DNA from: Paramecium sonneborni
Taxonomy: Eukaryota; Ciliophora; Oligohymenophorea; Peniculida; Parameciidae
Direction: 5' to 3'
Assembly: GCA_905182985.1 (NCBI GenBank)
Contig: CAJJDN010000137.1
Location: 111,841 to 175,840, forward strand
Length of the DNA stretch: 64,000 bases
A model generated the notes under the pieces. The model worked only from the letters and a program-made list of their open reading frames with translations. It made no database searches and was not told where the DNA came from. A program made the position numbers and the translations under genes. Shown here piece by piece: positions 36,015 to 48,465 of the stretch; position 1 is the first letter of the stretch; each line of letters starts with the position of its first letter.

Positions 36015-36652
36015 TCAGTCCTAACCTATGTCTGCACCAAAAGAATCATTATCTTCTTCTAAATCAAGAGGTTTAATAATTTTCTCTTTTTTAGCACTTG
36101 ATTTATTTGCTTTAGCTTAACTTTTCCCATTTGGTTACTTCCCTGTTTGTGTTTAATATAACTCCTACTCTTAAGAATATCGATTTCTATCTTATTCTGC
36201 TTGATCATGATATTACTACTTATTTTTTACTTTTCATACCTATTGAATTTCCTTTGGTAAATCTTTCCATTCACTAGCTATCAATTTTGTGATCTCTTGA
36301 AATTGTAAATCTAGTTTTACATTTAATAAACACTTGGATATTATGATTAAAATCTCTCCTTCTTATCCTAAAAGTAAAAAATGAACGCTGATTTAGGCAT
36401 TTTTGGTGCAAGAGGATCTTTTTGTTTTTTTTATTTCTTTGCTTTTGTGACTTATGGTTTCGGTTATTCCTCTGGTTCTGGACTTGGATTTAAAAATGAA
36501 TCAACTAAAGCCTTCAATTAAAGTAGAAAATCTTAGAACTTGCTCTGGTCTTTTTTCTATTTATGGTTATTTTCATTATTACATCTTACATCCCTCAATA
36601 AAGATTTTATATAAAATTTAATATTTATAGCTTATTTTAGAACAAATTTCAT
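36015..36652 (-). CDS. HMG-box protein
   Basis: 196 residues with two introns (36216-36239, 36311-36333); spliced length is exactly 197 codons. One HMG box is clear: PLAPKMPKSAFIFYFQDKKE, then YPNLQFQEITKLIASEWKDL and QQQYHDQAEQDRNRYSQEQE. It follows a Lys/Gln-rich linker (KAKKQKKQKD) and precedes a basic tail ending in LDLEEDNDSFGAD. HMG-box proteins bind and bend DNA. The first residues (MKFVLKQAINIKFYIKSLLR) are positively charged and amphipathic, so both mitochondrial (TFAM-like) and nuclear locations are possible; sequence alone does not decide. Confidence 0.9.
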
Positions 36653-37096
36653 ACAGAATAAATACATATTCCTTAATACAGAATATAACTATGATAATAT
36701 CAATTTTTATTTCAATTAACTTATTATATTTCTTAATCTACAACATTCAATGAAAAACTTCTAATCAATATCAATATTTTATTAATTTTAATAACAAAAT
36801 TAAGCATTTCATATATTAATTATTTTAATCTAAAAGTGTGTCCAAAATTAATAATAATTTTAGCTTTCAAATAAGATTTTATCAATTATTAAACTTAGTT
36901 CAAATAGGATTTATTATTCTCATTCATCATACATGAAAAGAAGAAATCTCAAATTTCTCATTTATGGATTTATGGATTTATTTTAGAACCAAATTATAAA
37001 AATATAAATTTATGTAAATATTTACATTATTATTAATATTAAATCTTTTAATAGATTGAGATTATTAAAAATGCATTTTGAATCCATACAATTAAA
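36653..37096. other. Intergenic, nothing recognised
   Basis: About 440 bp of A/T-rich DNA with stops in all frames. Confidence 0.6.
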
Positions 37097-37507
37097 ATGA
37101 AATTTACTCTTATTTTCTTATGTGATAATAAGTTTTTATAATATTTCCAAGATTTTTCATTCATTAAATACAATAAAACTAAAGGTATAATTAGATACTA
37201 TGAATTTGCAACACCATTTTATAGCATACTAATCGAAATAATTAAATATTTTTTGATTTCTCAAGAACAGGTCTTAAAAGGAATCTCATAAAAATTTTCA
37301 TTAACTAATAAACATTTGGATTTCTATTTAGTAAACCTTAAATCAAATCTTTGTTATATTTTTCTATAAAAAATATAATCATTAATTATGTATAACCTCC
37401 AATTGTCTAGACAATTCCAAATACGAGACTTTAATAAAACTGTAATAATTATTCAATTTTATTATGTATTTTTAATAATTTTCTTAGAAATTATTAATAA
37501 ATCTTGA
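37097..37507 (+). CDS. Short ORF, possibly a diverged histidine-kinase fragment
   Basis: An uninterrupted 136-codon frame between ATG 37097 and TGA 37505. It includes YEFATPFYSILIEIIKYFLI, which is reminiscent of a histidine-kinase dimerisation helix but lacks the phosphorylated His. LTNKHLDFYLVNLKSNLCYI follows, then a hydrophobic end. There is no catalytic or receiver domain. It may be a relic of a kinase gene or an unrelated small gene; sequence composition favours past or present coding. Confidence 0.35.
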
Positions 37508-37970
37508 AATCTTTTATTATCGTTTTACATTAACATTAGTTTACACTTATCAATGTAGCACAATGATATTCAAATAATAAGTTAAAATTTTCTTTTTTGA
37601 TGTGTAAATAAAAATTATTCAGAAAAATAGTTATATAGTTTTAGATCCTTCTTGTATCTTAATTAGATTTAAAATATTTAACTTGCTAGAGTAATCATAA
37701 TCAAATTTAAAATATTTTTACAAACTCCTATATAAATCAGATATCTTAATTATTTAAATCCATTACTAGAATAAAAAAGAATTTAGGAAGTTTAAGTAAT
37801 GATAAAACTATTATAAAATTTATAATTCAAATAAATCAATTATAATGTTTAAAAAATAAATGCTTTCTTTATAGATAGCTTCTTTTAAGTCAGATATTGA
37901 GAGAATTTTACTTTTTAAATTTTATTTGTATATTTTTGAAACATTTTTATTTTTAATTATAAAATATAAA
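37508..37970. other. Intergenic, nothing recognised
   Basis: About 460 bp, A/T-rich. The words ATTTAAAATATTT recur near 37667 and 37710. No gene is supported. Confidence 0.55.
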
Positions 37971-39243
37971 ATGGATTGGGAAAAAGAGTTTTATGAGTTT
38001 TTAATGGAAATAATTTGTAAATAAAATTCAATTAGATTATAAATGGGAAGTAATGATATAGTAAATGCAATGTAAAAACTTCCCCCAAAGCATCCAGTTA
38101 ATATGCATAGAAAATAATATGGAAATCTTTAATAATGTTTTAAAGCAAAAAAGAATCCATTTTTCAGTTACACAGATAACTTGGTTATTTTATTACCAAA
38201 AGATAAGATGGATTAATTGAATTAGCATGGAGTATATTTTGATATAATAATTAGTTGGTTCCTTTATATTAACTTTATGTATAGACTTATGATAATGTTC
38301 AAAAGAAGTTGATTGAGATAATGAAAATAAATAAAGAAAATTAATGTTAAGTTTGTGGAACAGTTTATAAAGTGTTAATAAATAGATTAGGAATGTGTGG
38401 AGAAGAAGAAGATTAAAAGGCTCATATTCCAATCCATAAATTTAATATATAATGAATTATAATAAATTGATTATATTTTCTGAATAGACACAAAACAATA
38501 AAAAGAAATTATAATAGTTTCTAATAACACATGATATTTAAATTGATAAGAATACTTTAGAAGCAGTTATTAAAATAAAAATGGAAAAGAATGAGAATGA
38601 GAATGAATATGTTAAATAAATATAAAGCAAAATAATGTATTATTAGAAGTAGTTGACAAGTTTATAGTAATTTAAAGGGATAAATTATGAGTTAAAGTAG
38701 AAACAAAAAGCAAAATATTAAAATTAAGTTGATGAATTATACAACATTAAAGAAATTTGTTAACGATCAGATAAATTTTCTGAATAGTTGAAAAGTCTCT
38801 TTTTTGTATGTGTACATTATTATTATTTATAAAACGAATTTGTATCTTAGGATATAAAGTTAGATGAGATTGTAGAAATATTTAAAATGGTTTTTATAAA
38901 TTAATAAACTACAACAAATAAAGATTAGAAGGTTTTATAATATTGTGTACAACATTATAAATCATTATAAAAAAGTAAAGAATAATAAAGAAATTCATAA
39001 AATTAATCTGTTGATACAAAATCACAAACATCAGGTTATTCTAGAGGTATTGAAAATAAAACACCTTCAAGAAGTATGACACCTAAGAGACAATAATCAA
39101 ACAACAAAAGTATTGTAGAGTTATCAACTCCATAATTAAAGAACTATTATACAGAAATGTTAAGAAAGATTAATTTAGATAATCCTAGGTCCTCAATAGA
39201 GAATATTACTATACAAAATGAGAAAACCAATTTTAGAATTTGA
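37971..39243 (+). CDS. Uncharacterised protein with a C-x2-C motif and Gln/Lys-rich tail
   Basis: 408 residues after two introns (38232-38254, 38363-38385); spliced length is exactly 409 codons. The N-terminal part (MDWEKEFYEFLMEIICKQNS; LPPKHPVNMHRKQYGNL; KKNPFFSYTDNLVILLP) looks globular. NQCQVCGT supplies one C-x2-C pair without a clear partner pair. The middle is predicted helical or coiled coil. The last 80 residues are Ser/Thr/Pro-rich (SGYSRGIENKTPSRSMTPKR), resembling a disordered, phosphorylatable tail. No family is recognised. It is followed 114 bp later by a secreted-protein gene on the same strand. Confidence 0.7.
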
Positions 39244-39356
39244 TTGATTTGAAAAGTTATGAAATAATATTTACTAAAACTAAATATAATATAAGAGAGA
39301 TTTAAAGTTTTATATTTGAATTGACTTAAATAAATCCAATTAATTACAACTTTTAT

Positions 39357-41579
39357 ATGTTTATAAAACATACTTTGCTGATACTTATTCTTATTAATGA
39401 AGTTAAATCAAGTTATCTTAGTTACTTTATGAGTAATCCATTAGGAATTAACTTGGGTAGTGTAGATACAGAAGGTTAAGATTAGATATTATGAAAAGGT
39501 TGGAATTATAAATGTGATAATAATGGACCTCTTATGATGGGATAAGAATATTTTGGGTTTAATTGTTTTTATGGAACTATGACTATAGCAGGAGGCTATA
39601 TTATGTTATATGATCTTCCACCTCATCATTCTATAAGTGTAGCATTTAAATATAAATCGTAAATATTTTATGTATATAATAAGATGGTTAATATTTACAT
39701 CCTTTAGTTCTCAATAAGAATCCTATTTCTTTGCAGATGGAATTGTTACTTATTAGTATAAAATTATCTTATTTTTTAGTAATACTAATAATCTATAATT
39801 TAACTCTGGTGCTTTTTCAACTGAGTTTAGACATTCATCTTAAACACTTCTTTTAGAGTATTTATAAATGGGTGGCATTCCTGCTGTATTTATAATTATT
39901 ATTAGAATTAGATGTCAACTTCTGGATTTAGAGAATTAACAATCGATCTTAAATTATGTCCTTCAGGTTGTTTAAGTTGTGATGCAAGTCATCTAGCTTC
40001 ATGTAATACTTGGCTTTTAATTGACTATTCAATGAAAGCTTAAAACATATAAAATTTTAATAATGATGGTTGGAAACCTATTGGAGAATAACCAGCTAAT
40101 ATTTATTAATGTGGAAGTATATATTTTTAATTTAAATCAGGTTAAACTAAATTTTATTTTTTTGGATTTTTTGATAAAACAACAAAATTAGAAAAAACTA
40201 TTTTTTTACAACCACACTATGCAATTTAAATTTAATTTCTTATACTTTATATAAATTTTAATCGATAAACTAAACCTACAACTTCAATTTTATTTGATGA
40301 TGTAACAGTTTATTAAGTTGTTGAACTTCTAGATGTTTTATAATTGATGATTTGTAATTATATACCTATTGAATAAATATCTATTCCTACAGGAGATTAA
40401 GTCAATAGAGTTAATTTTTACAGACTTCATAATCAATCTAAATTAACAATTACTATTGCTCAATAATAAGTTTCTGATATTAATACACCTTGGGGTATAA
40501 GAGACTTTTAAATACTATTAAAAAAATGTCATTCAAGTTGTTTGTATAGTTGTACAGGTCCATTAATATCTGATTGTGTTGGTATTTAAAGTACAATGAT
40601 TTAATTTGCTAATCATTTTAATGATGCTATGATTACTACTTTTGATGGATGGATTGAATAAATAGTTTATACTGATAATAGAAATTGTAATGGATAATAA
40701 ATTATTGGAGGTCTATAAGATATTTAACTCTAAAAGTTATCCTATTAAATCTTCAATCTTCCATAACACAATTAACTTACTATTTCTTTACTATTTTTTT
40801 AAATAGATTCTTTTCAAAATAATGAAAAATTTTATATAATTGTTGATGATGTTTAAGTTTATGAAAAATAGTTACTCTATATAACTGATTTATCAACTGG
40901 TTTAAAATTATGTGGAAATACTCAATAACTTGATACTTATTTTTCAATTAAAGTTAATTCAGTTTCTCATACTTCTTCAAATGTTATTATTAAATTGTAT
41001 GTAATTGGTTCTACTACTGTTGGTAATTATATTCAATAATTAGGTCGTTGGGGAATTCGTGAATTTTAAATTTAAGCTGATCAGAAAGTAGTAGGTAAAT
41101 CAATGATTAATGATGATAAATCAATTGTATCTTGGTTTGGTTATAGTGAAACACTTTAGACTTTTAATTGTTAGAATTCTAATTTTAATTTGATCTACAT
41201 TGAGAAAGGTAAAAAAGTTAGTAATAAATTAATTAATTTACCAACTCATTCTAAGATTTTAGTAAAGTTTAAAGTAGTCATAATTTACTTATAAAAATTT
41301 AGTAATTCTAGATATCTATATTTGAATGCTGATGGATAAAATGTTTGGAAACAAAACTTTTTATTAACTTCAGAAATAAATACATGTGATAATATTAATT
41401 ATAGTTAATCATTTGTTTTTGAAGCATTTTTTGATCATTAGAGTTCAAGTTGTTTTTTAGAATTTAAAGCTGATGGAAGTATTTTGAATAATATAAATTT
41501 TATAGGTGGACCCTCAGAATTAATCGTTAATTTTGGTATTAGAGAACTGATTATATAATATGAAAAGACATTGATTTGA
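39357..41579 (+). CDS. Secreted modular protein with repeated 'WG(V/I)RDF' domains (member 2)
   Basis: About 709 residues with four introns (39475-39498, 39659-39683, 39756-39779, and 39886-39905 or -39911); both options for the last keep the frame. The signal peptide is MFIKHTLLILILINEVKS. It has the same modules as the gene at 29367: DTEGWNYKCD, DLPPHHSISVAFKYKS, ESYFFADGIVTY, then module ends SGFRELTIDLKLCPSGCLSC, TPWGIRDFQILLKKC, RWGIREFQIQA and NFGIRELII. Cys clusters CPSGCLSCD and CHSSCLYSC follow two of them. 'DDVTVYQ' and 'DDVQVYE' repeat before them. No membrane tail is seen. The two genes are about 8 kb apart, so this is a small dispersed family. Confidence 0.85.
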
Positions 41580-41602
41580 ATAAGATAGAATATAAATTAA
41601 AT

Positions 41603-43423
41603 TCATATTTCAATACATGCTATAGATAATTTAGTTTATTTTCTTTCTGCTTTTCTATTTTATAATTAATCTAATTAAGCTAAAGTATTAGGTCTAAATT
41701 CTTTTATGAATTCATTTAATGGAGTTCCTAATTAATAATTAATAGAATCAGCTTGATCAACAATTTCTTACCAATTTTCATACAATTCTTATCCCATTTT
41801 GCCATTGTTTTCAATTGTCATTTCAAAGAGTTTTTCAATTTTACTTATATAAGTCTCATTTACTCTAATATTTTTAGTAAAACTAGAAAGTGCATTATAT
41901 TAATTTTATGGAGGAAGATCTCTAATTAAATGATGAAAATTAAATTTGTTACTTTCAAGTTCTCTTTGTCTTTTTAAGAAATCTTAACTTAATAAATTAA
42001 ATTAAATAACATACTAATAATTGCAGATTCTTTGATATCTGATTGGACTAAAATATTTTAACCATATTTTTAAATGTTGTACAATTTAATCTGAAAGATC
42101 AGTATATTTATGTTTTTTAAGTTTAATAAAATGTAGCCAAGGTTCATCTTCAAGTAATTTAAGTTCTTTATCTTTAAGACTTTTATTAAGTTCTGCAGAT
42201 ATAATCCAAGTAAGACATTCAAATACACTTTTAATAGTATTATCTTTCCATTAATTTACCCCAGTTATTTTAAATAATTTTTTTCTAGCTTCTTCTCCTT
42301 AAGCTCGGCAATCTTCTAATTCAGATAAAGTTAATGATTATGCTGAAAAAAAAGTATCAAAATATTCATGACCAACCCAATGATAAGTTGTTGGAAATGT
42401 TAAAGCAGCTTATTCAGTTCTTCTTCTTTCCAATTTTGTTTTTGGTTTTACCTTTCTTCTTTATTCTTTTAATCTAATCTCTTATTATATTTACACATGT
42501 TCTTTTTGTTCATATTTTGGAAAATATTTTCTTACTACATCTTATATTTTTGTTTTCAAGATAGTTCTCCTAAAAAAATAATTAATAATTATATTACTCA
42601 TCATTTAGAATATAATTTTAATTGCCTTCTTCTCTTAAAACTTCCTAACTCAAAGGATGTAATTCTTTCATATGTTCCTTATATTATTTAGTAAATGTTT
42701 TGACTTCTTAATGATATTTGTCTACAAATTAACCAAAATATTTCAATTATTCACAAATATGAGTTAAGGTTTATTAATTTACTAATTTTGTTGGCTTCTC
42801 TGATTTATGTACATCAATATATTTTCTTATTAAATTAATTTAACTATTGATTTTCTCTTCTAAAAATGGTGCCAATCTACAAGCAGATCTCAAATAACTC
42901 AAGAAGGATGAACAAATAAAAGGCCATAATTATAATTTAAAATCTCCACATATTCCTGTATCACTTATTATAAGTTATTCATTCTCATCTTAAACAAACT
43001 TGTCTTCAATTGCAAATGCCACTACACTACCCTAAATATAAATAAAGATAAGTACAAAATTCATTAGTTTTTTAAGACTTTCTGATGCTACTTCTTAATC
43101 AAAATTCTCAATTTTACATTCGAATTTAACACTATCTTATTTTGTATCATTACACACAAGAGTGCATAAAAACCATATTTAAAAAGCATCAATCAAAGTG
43201 ACATCTTTATATGATTGCAATTTGACTATTCTAAACATAAGGTCATGATATGATACAATCCTAGATCTGAGTTGCTCAGTAACTTTAAGAAGATCTTAAG
43301 CAACAATTAAAAGCTACGATATAAGATTAGATATACTTTATCTAAGTCAGGAAGAGTAGTCAATTTAAGATCAGCATCTATTTTTTAGTATTCATTTATA
43401 TTAGTTGAAGTGCTACTTCCCAT
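41603..43423 (-). CDS. Uncharacterised large protein, possible N-myristoylation
   Basis: 581 residues after three introns (23, 24 and 28 nt); spliced length is exactly 582 codons. The N-terminus MGSSTSTNINEY fits an N-myristoylation signal (Gly2, Ser at 5-6), suggesting membrane association. The rest is mostly helical with conserved-looking blocks (WVGHEYFDTFFSAQSLTLSE; DCRAQGEEARKKLFKITG; FECLTWIISAELNKSLKD; LIRDLPP). It has Lys/Arg-rich middle segments (QRRKVKPKTKLERRR). No catalytic motif or known domain is recognised. It converges on the secreted-protein gene with 23 bp between stops. Confidence 0.75.
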
Positions 43424-44159
43424 AATATTAATTATATTTATAGATCATAATATTATTTTACAAGCATTATTATATATCAACATTATTCATAGAACTGTTG
43501 CAAATACAAACAATACAGTTATAGTTCCTAAAAATATATGCAAATTTTATGAATTGTAATTTTTTATTTTTTTTATCTAATATGAAAAGGGCATGTATAT
43601 AATGAATAACTATAACATTCTGAACATTTACCTTTATTCATATTTATACATATGATAGATGACCTTTTTCTAAACATTCAAGAATGAAAACTTTTTAAAA
43701 TTTTAAAGACATTCATCATTAAAATAATTTTGATTATTTTTCTTTTTATAATTAATATGTCTTTAGGTATATCAATTAATAATTAAACTTCGCTTCAGTC
43801 CAATACTTTATTGTTTATAACTAACGCTGCATACATTATTTTTTGTCTCAGAAAAATCTTTTTGATCCAACTCATTCTTCTTCTAATTTTTAGTTGTTAT
43901 TTAATTTGATATAACCATTAGTTTACATTTTTATTTATTAAAAACCTACCATAATAAACTGTTATATATATAAGATTTTATTATTATTTTATCTTCTATT
44001 TATTTGATTTCTCTGGACAGTTTTAATATTATTTTTAAATTTCAATCATTCTATCATTCTATTCTTATCTAATCATAAAATTTTATATATATCTCTGAAT
44101 TTAGCATTTTTTAGTTTTCTATAATTTACTTTATTTTTATATATAATAATTAATTTTAA
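43424..44159. other. Intergenic with at most a small minus-strand ORF
   Basis: Mostly A/T-rich. A short minus frame near 43775-43925 reads NQKKNELDQKDFSETKNNVC and could be an exon, but flanking exons were not found. It separates two divergent genes and must hold both promoters. Confidence 0.35.
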
Positions 44160-44760
44160 ATGTTAAAAAAGAATATTTAATTTATAGGAATATTTGCAAA
44201 AGATCAATAACTAGCTTAAGAAACTTTATTCAATCTAACACAAAATTCACTTAATTTATTAAATGAAAAATTTTAAAATGATTTATAGTTAAAAAACATG
44301 CTTTAGCAACTAAAATAGAATTATCAATTTCCTCCTAGCATTCATTTGACAACTTTTTTTGTTGGAAACAATCCAAAAAATTTGAAATCTTAAGCTTTTA
44401 CAGATTTTAAATAAGATTTAGAATAGGATATTGTTATTGATGCAATTGCAATAAGTCCAAATAATATTGTGACAGCAATTTCAAACCATAATTATTAAAT
44501 CCCATTAACAAATAAAGTATCTATCATATATATATTATTAATTAAAGTATTCTCATGTGACTACTTTGCTTGGATCATGGAAACCTAAAGACTCCAATCA
44601 ATTATTGGATTAAATCTTTAAAGAAATTCCCTATGAAGAAATGCAACATTAAGTATAAGAAAATAAGTTTTGGAAAATTTAATTATTATAAGGACAAGTA
44701 GCTTATGTAGTGTAATTGAAAAATAAAATAGTAATACCTGGAGTATGTAACATGCATTGA
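44160..44760 (+). CDS. 2H-phosphoesterase-like protein
   Basis: 189 residues after one 31-nt intron (44517-44547); spliced length is exactly 190 codons. Two His-x-Thr motifs stand about 70 residues apart, IHLTTFFVGN and SHVTTLLGSW, each at the end of a predicted strand. This is the signature of the 2H phosphoesterase superfamily (LigT, AKAP7, tRNA-ligase-type cyclic phosphodiesterases). The stretch AIAISPNN between them and WKPKDSNQLLDQIF after the second fit the fold. Such enzymes act on 2',3'-cyclic or 2'-5' phosphodiesters in RNA metabolism. No membrane or targeting signal is seen. The substrate cannot be inferred, and the assignment rests on motifs alone. Confidence 0.65.
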
Positions 44761-44806
44761 ATATAAATAATAAACAAAATTTAATTAATTAATTTCTTTA
44801 AATTAT

Positions 44807-45355
44807 ATGAATACAAGGAATGATCATTAAGGCAATGTGAAATCCTTGTTTTGGGAACATTCTTAATGTTTACCTCCATTCTTCGCTGAAAATATTTTAT
44901 ATTTAGAAATGGAAGTAGAATGTAATAATGTTACAATTGAGGTAGTTAATTAACTATTAGAATTGTATAGAGTAATATTTTAAATAATTAAATAGATTGG
45001 AGTAGAATATTTTGAATCAATAAAAAGTAATAAATTTTTGATTTTCAAAAATAAAACTCAATAATTATTGATGAAGGGTACTGTTAATTAATGCATGAAT
45101 GTTGCATATGAAGAATTAAAGCATGAAACAGCTTTGAAGAAATCTAAACATATTTAAAGTCATGATATTCTTCCTCCTCCATCTCCTAAAGTTATCATTC
45201 CTTAAAAATCCTAAAAATAATAAGAGTTAGAAAATCAACTCAAATATATCAAAGAATAAGATTAAAAATTATAAGTAAATCAACTTATAGAATTTCATGG
45301 CTATGAATCTTAGAGAGTCACAAGAATACATAATAAGTTCAAATAATAATTATGA
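44807..45355 (+). CDS. Uncharacterised coiled-coil protein
   Basis: An intronless frame of 182 residues from ATG 44807 to TGA 45353, 46 bp after the 2H-like gene on the same strand. It has an N-terminal part with NILYLEMEVECNNVTIE, a central Pro-rich spot (ILPPPSPKV) and a Gln/Glu/Lys-rich helical end (QKQQELENQLKYIKEQDQKL). A longer model splicing past the TGA is possible because coding-like text continues to about 45440. Function unknown. Confidence 0.6.
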
Positions 45356-45551
45356 TAGAGCTCTTTAAGAATAAGAAGATTAAGTTTAAATACGATTACA
45401 AAGAAGAAGAATGAAATCAGTCAAAATTAAAGGATAAAAAGAATGATCTAGTACTAATTAATAATATTTTCTAAATTTATTCTAAAATTTTAAGCAATTC
45501 TTCCTATTTGCTTTTTTATTAATTTATAAATAATATTAACGTTAAAACTTT

Positions 45552-46616
45552 ATGAATCAATTCTCTAATTACTTATTTCAATACTAAACAAAAAAGGTGT
45601 TTTCAATTTACTAACATTAATGCAATAGTAAATCCCCTTAAATAAAAAGATAATTTGATTCAAAACATTAAAGCAATTCAAATAATCAAAAATATTTGAG
45701 ATAATTTAAATGCTAAGATCTATTTTTAAATTAACAATAAACTATCTTAAACTCTCCTAAAAACAAATAAAATTTAATTGCTACTAAAACCAAAGGAAAA
45801 GGAAAAGAAAATAATAATTAATAAAATGCAAATATAATTTATGAACCTTAAAAAATTCCTATTGAAGCAAAAAGTCCTTAAAATTTTAGATAAAATCCAT
45901 ATAATGTTAAATAGCCTACACCTGAATTTGAAAATAGATATTAAAATGATGAAAGTGAGTAAATATTGAGATTATCAAATTCAGAATTAAATTTCCGTTT
46001 TGTACATTCATAATAAGAATCGGAAAAATAAGAATTAAAAAATGAATAATTAGAAACTAAAATTAATAATATATCTTCAGAGTAATCTGTTAATAATTTT
46101 TCTAAAAATGATGAAATCTTAGTTTAGATTGATTCAGTTAGAAAATCAAGAATTACCAATTAAACAAAAACTATAGCTATTTAAGCTTTTGAAAGTTAAG
46201 AATTTGACAAACCAGAGGATTAATTAAATAAAATATTTGGATCTTTGAAAAAAGTTAAGATCATTAAAAAAAAGTTTTCTTAAACCTAAGGTACTTAAAG
46301 AACTATGGAAGATGATAGTTTTATAAATACAGATACTAATAAATAAATAAAAACAGTTGGTGGATTATCTAATATAGATATTAAAAATATGTAATTAAGA
46401 ACTGAATTTACAGATTTGGTAATAAGAATAATTATATTAATTATAGGATTCTTAGAGAAGTAAGAGCACCTATTAAGATGAGAATGATAGATATTTTAGT
46501 AGTTTTAGAAATAATGTAGTTACTCCCAAAAAAATGCAATAAAATAAAATGAGTATTATATAAATCTAAATTAAGGTTTTCTAATGTACAAGAAAAAATA
46601 AGAAAGAAAATAATGA
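45552..46616 (+). CDS. Gln/Asn/Lys-rich, probably disordered protein
   Basis: 337 residues after two introns (46419-46446, 46553-46575); spliced length is exactly 338 codons. It is rich in Gln, Asn, Ser and Lys almost throughout, with short charged patches (SLKKVKIIKKKFS; ATKTKGKGKE) and no hydrophobic core, so it is probably disordered. No domain is recognised. It converges on the gene at 46665 with 48 bp between stops. Its composition is similar to that neighbour's tail, but I see no homology. Confidence 0.65.
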
Positions 46617-46664
46617 AATTAATTTTTAGTTATATTCATTTTAATCATTATAAACACATAAAAA

Positions 46665-47626
46665 TCATTAATAAAATTTAGGTTATTATCTTTATCTCTC
46701 TCTTATATAATGTGAATTAGGTAAATCGAATCTAACTTTTCTGGATTTTTATTATTAAGTTCTAAATGAATCATTATTTTTTTATTTTTTTTTTAATACA
46801 CTTCTAATAGTAACACTTTTTTAATCATCAAATATATCAGTTGTTCTTGATCTATTTTTTAATTATTGTTAATCTGTAATCACAGATAAGGATAGTTTAA
46901 TTGAATTTGGTTCAATACTAATTTAAGTTATAGGTCGAGAGATTTTAGTAGGAGAACTTTCTCTAGAGATTGAAGGTTATTAATTTAAATATGGATTAGA
47001 TACAGTTTAATTATTAGTAATCTCTAAAGCAGTTGTTGTTGGTGTTTTCATATAGATACTAGGATCATTAATTGACTGAATTTATTCTAAACTTTTTTTA
47101 TCTTCTAATTTTTCCTTAGAATTTTATATTTAAGGAGATGATAATTAATTATTATGAACATTTTGTAATTTTGTATTGTCTTCCTAAAATTTAAAGTCAT
47201 AATTTTCATATTTAAAATAAATCTATCCATTCATCTAAAATTTTTGATTTCGTATTTTTTATTCAAAATTCTTTTTTTCTAAACTAAGTTCTGTAGGTAT
47301 ATTACATTCTTAAGAAATTAAATATTTATCTATTGAATTTGAAGATTTATTAGTAGCTTTGCGATATGTTGAGAATTTAGTTTTATTCAAAGAACCGCTA
47401 GAATTAGATTAAGCTGGAGATCCATCTCTATTTTTATGAGTTTCAAAACGATTAGATCTTTTCTATAATTCTTAGCATTATTTCTTACTATTTAATCTTA
47501 ATTAATTCTTCTTCTAATCTCTCTTGATTATTCTTCAAGCACTATAGTATTTTCACTTCCACATTAACATGCTAATCTGCCTTATTAACATGTACATCTA
47601 CAACATTTTACTTAGCAAGTACCCAT
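46665..47626 (-). CDS. Small protein with acylatable Cys-rich N-terminus and disordered tail
   Basis: 311 residues after one 26-nt intron; spliced length is exactly 312 codons. The N-terminus MGTCQVKCCRCTCQQGRLAC has Gly2 for possible myristoylation and seven Cys within 20 residues for possible palmitoylation or metal binding. A basic helix (REIRRRINQDQI) follows. The remaining 250 residues are Ser/Asn/Gln/Lys-rich and probably disordered. Membrane tethering of a disordered regulator is the best guess. No family is recognised. Confidence 0.65.
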
Positions 47627-47655
47627 TTATATTGAAATAAATATTACATATATGA

Positions 47656-48465
47656 TCAATTTTTTTATATATTTTCTATCATTTTTAAAGTTTAGACACA
47701 ATCCAATTTAGTTTCTTTACCAGGCTTAATACATAAAATAAGAATGGCTTAATCTCTCTTTTCTCTAATGAAACCCTATTGTCCTCTACATAAAAGTAAA
47801 TGTTAATCACTTTAAGCAATTAATTAACAATTCTTAGATCCTGTTTTAAAACTTTTAATGGTTGATTTTAAATCATCATTGATTTAAACATTTAGTTATT
47901 TGTCATTTTGATCTGTCTTAATAGATAATTTAAAATATTTAGGCATTATTTTTTTAATAAGTTCTAAAAACAATTTTTATTTGCCACTATGTTTTAATCC
48001 AATAATTGTAATTTATTTTGAAGTAAGAACATCATTTGAACTACTCAAAACTGGTTACTTTAAATAATAATATTTTAATGAATGTACAGTTCCATCAGAA
48101 TTTAATTTTTTAATTTCAATTCTTTAAGGAGTCATCAATTTAATTTCATCATTCAATCTATTTGCAATTGGAAAATATAAATAAGGTTGTTATTAGATTG
48201 ATTAATGAATAGATTATGTAGTAATTCTACTTTCATTGATTGGCTTAGATTCATATTGATTTATAAAGCTTTTTAAACTATTTAAGTATTCTCTTGCTGC
48301 TTTTGGTGACATAGCTTATCTCAATGTTGGTGATTGATATTGAGACATAATTGATTAATCATTTAATTTCTCTTATGGTCTATTCTATCTAGTTAATGGA
48401 GTTTTTGTGATTATTTGACCATAAGGTGATTATATTAATGACGATTAGCTACTACTATAATACAT
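47656..48465 (-). CDS. Uncharacterised intronless protein with weak P-loop-like motif
   Basis: 269 residues, exactly 270 codons with no intron. The first 90 residues are polar (MYYSSSQSSLIQSPYGQ). Then come LYFPIANRLNDEIKLMTPQR, LNSDGTVHSLKYYYL and ITIIGLKHSGKQKLFLELI. The last resembles a Walker A loop (GxxxxGK), but the Ser/Thr after GK is Gln, so nucleotide binding is doubtful. The C-terminal part (LLLCRGQQGFIREKRDQAIL) is basic. It is 29 bp upstream of the gene at 46665 on the same strand; a single longer gene would need an extra intron. Confidence 0.6.
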
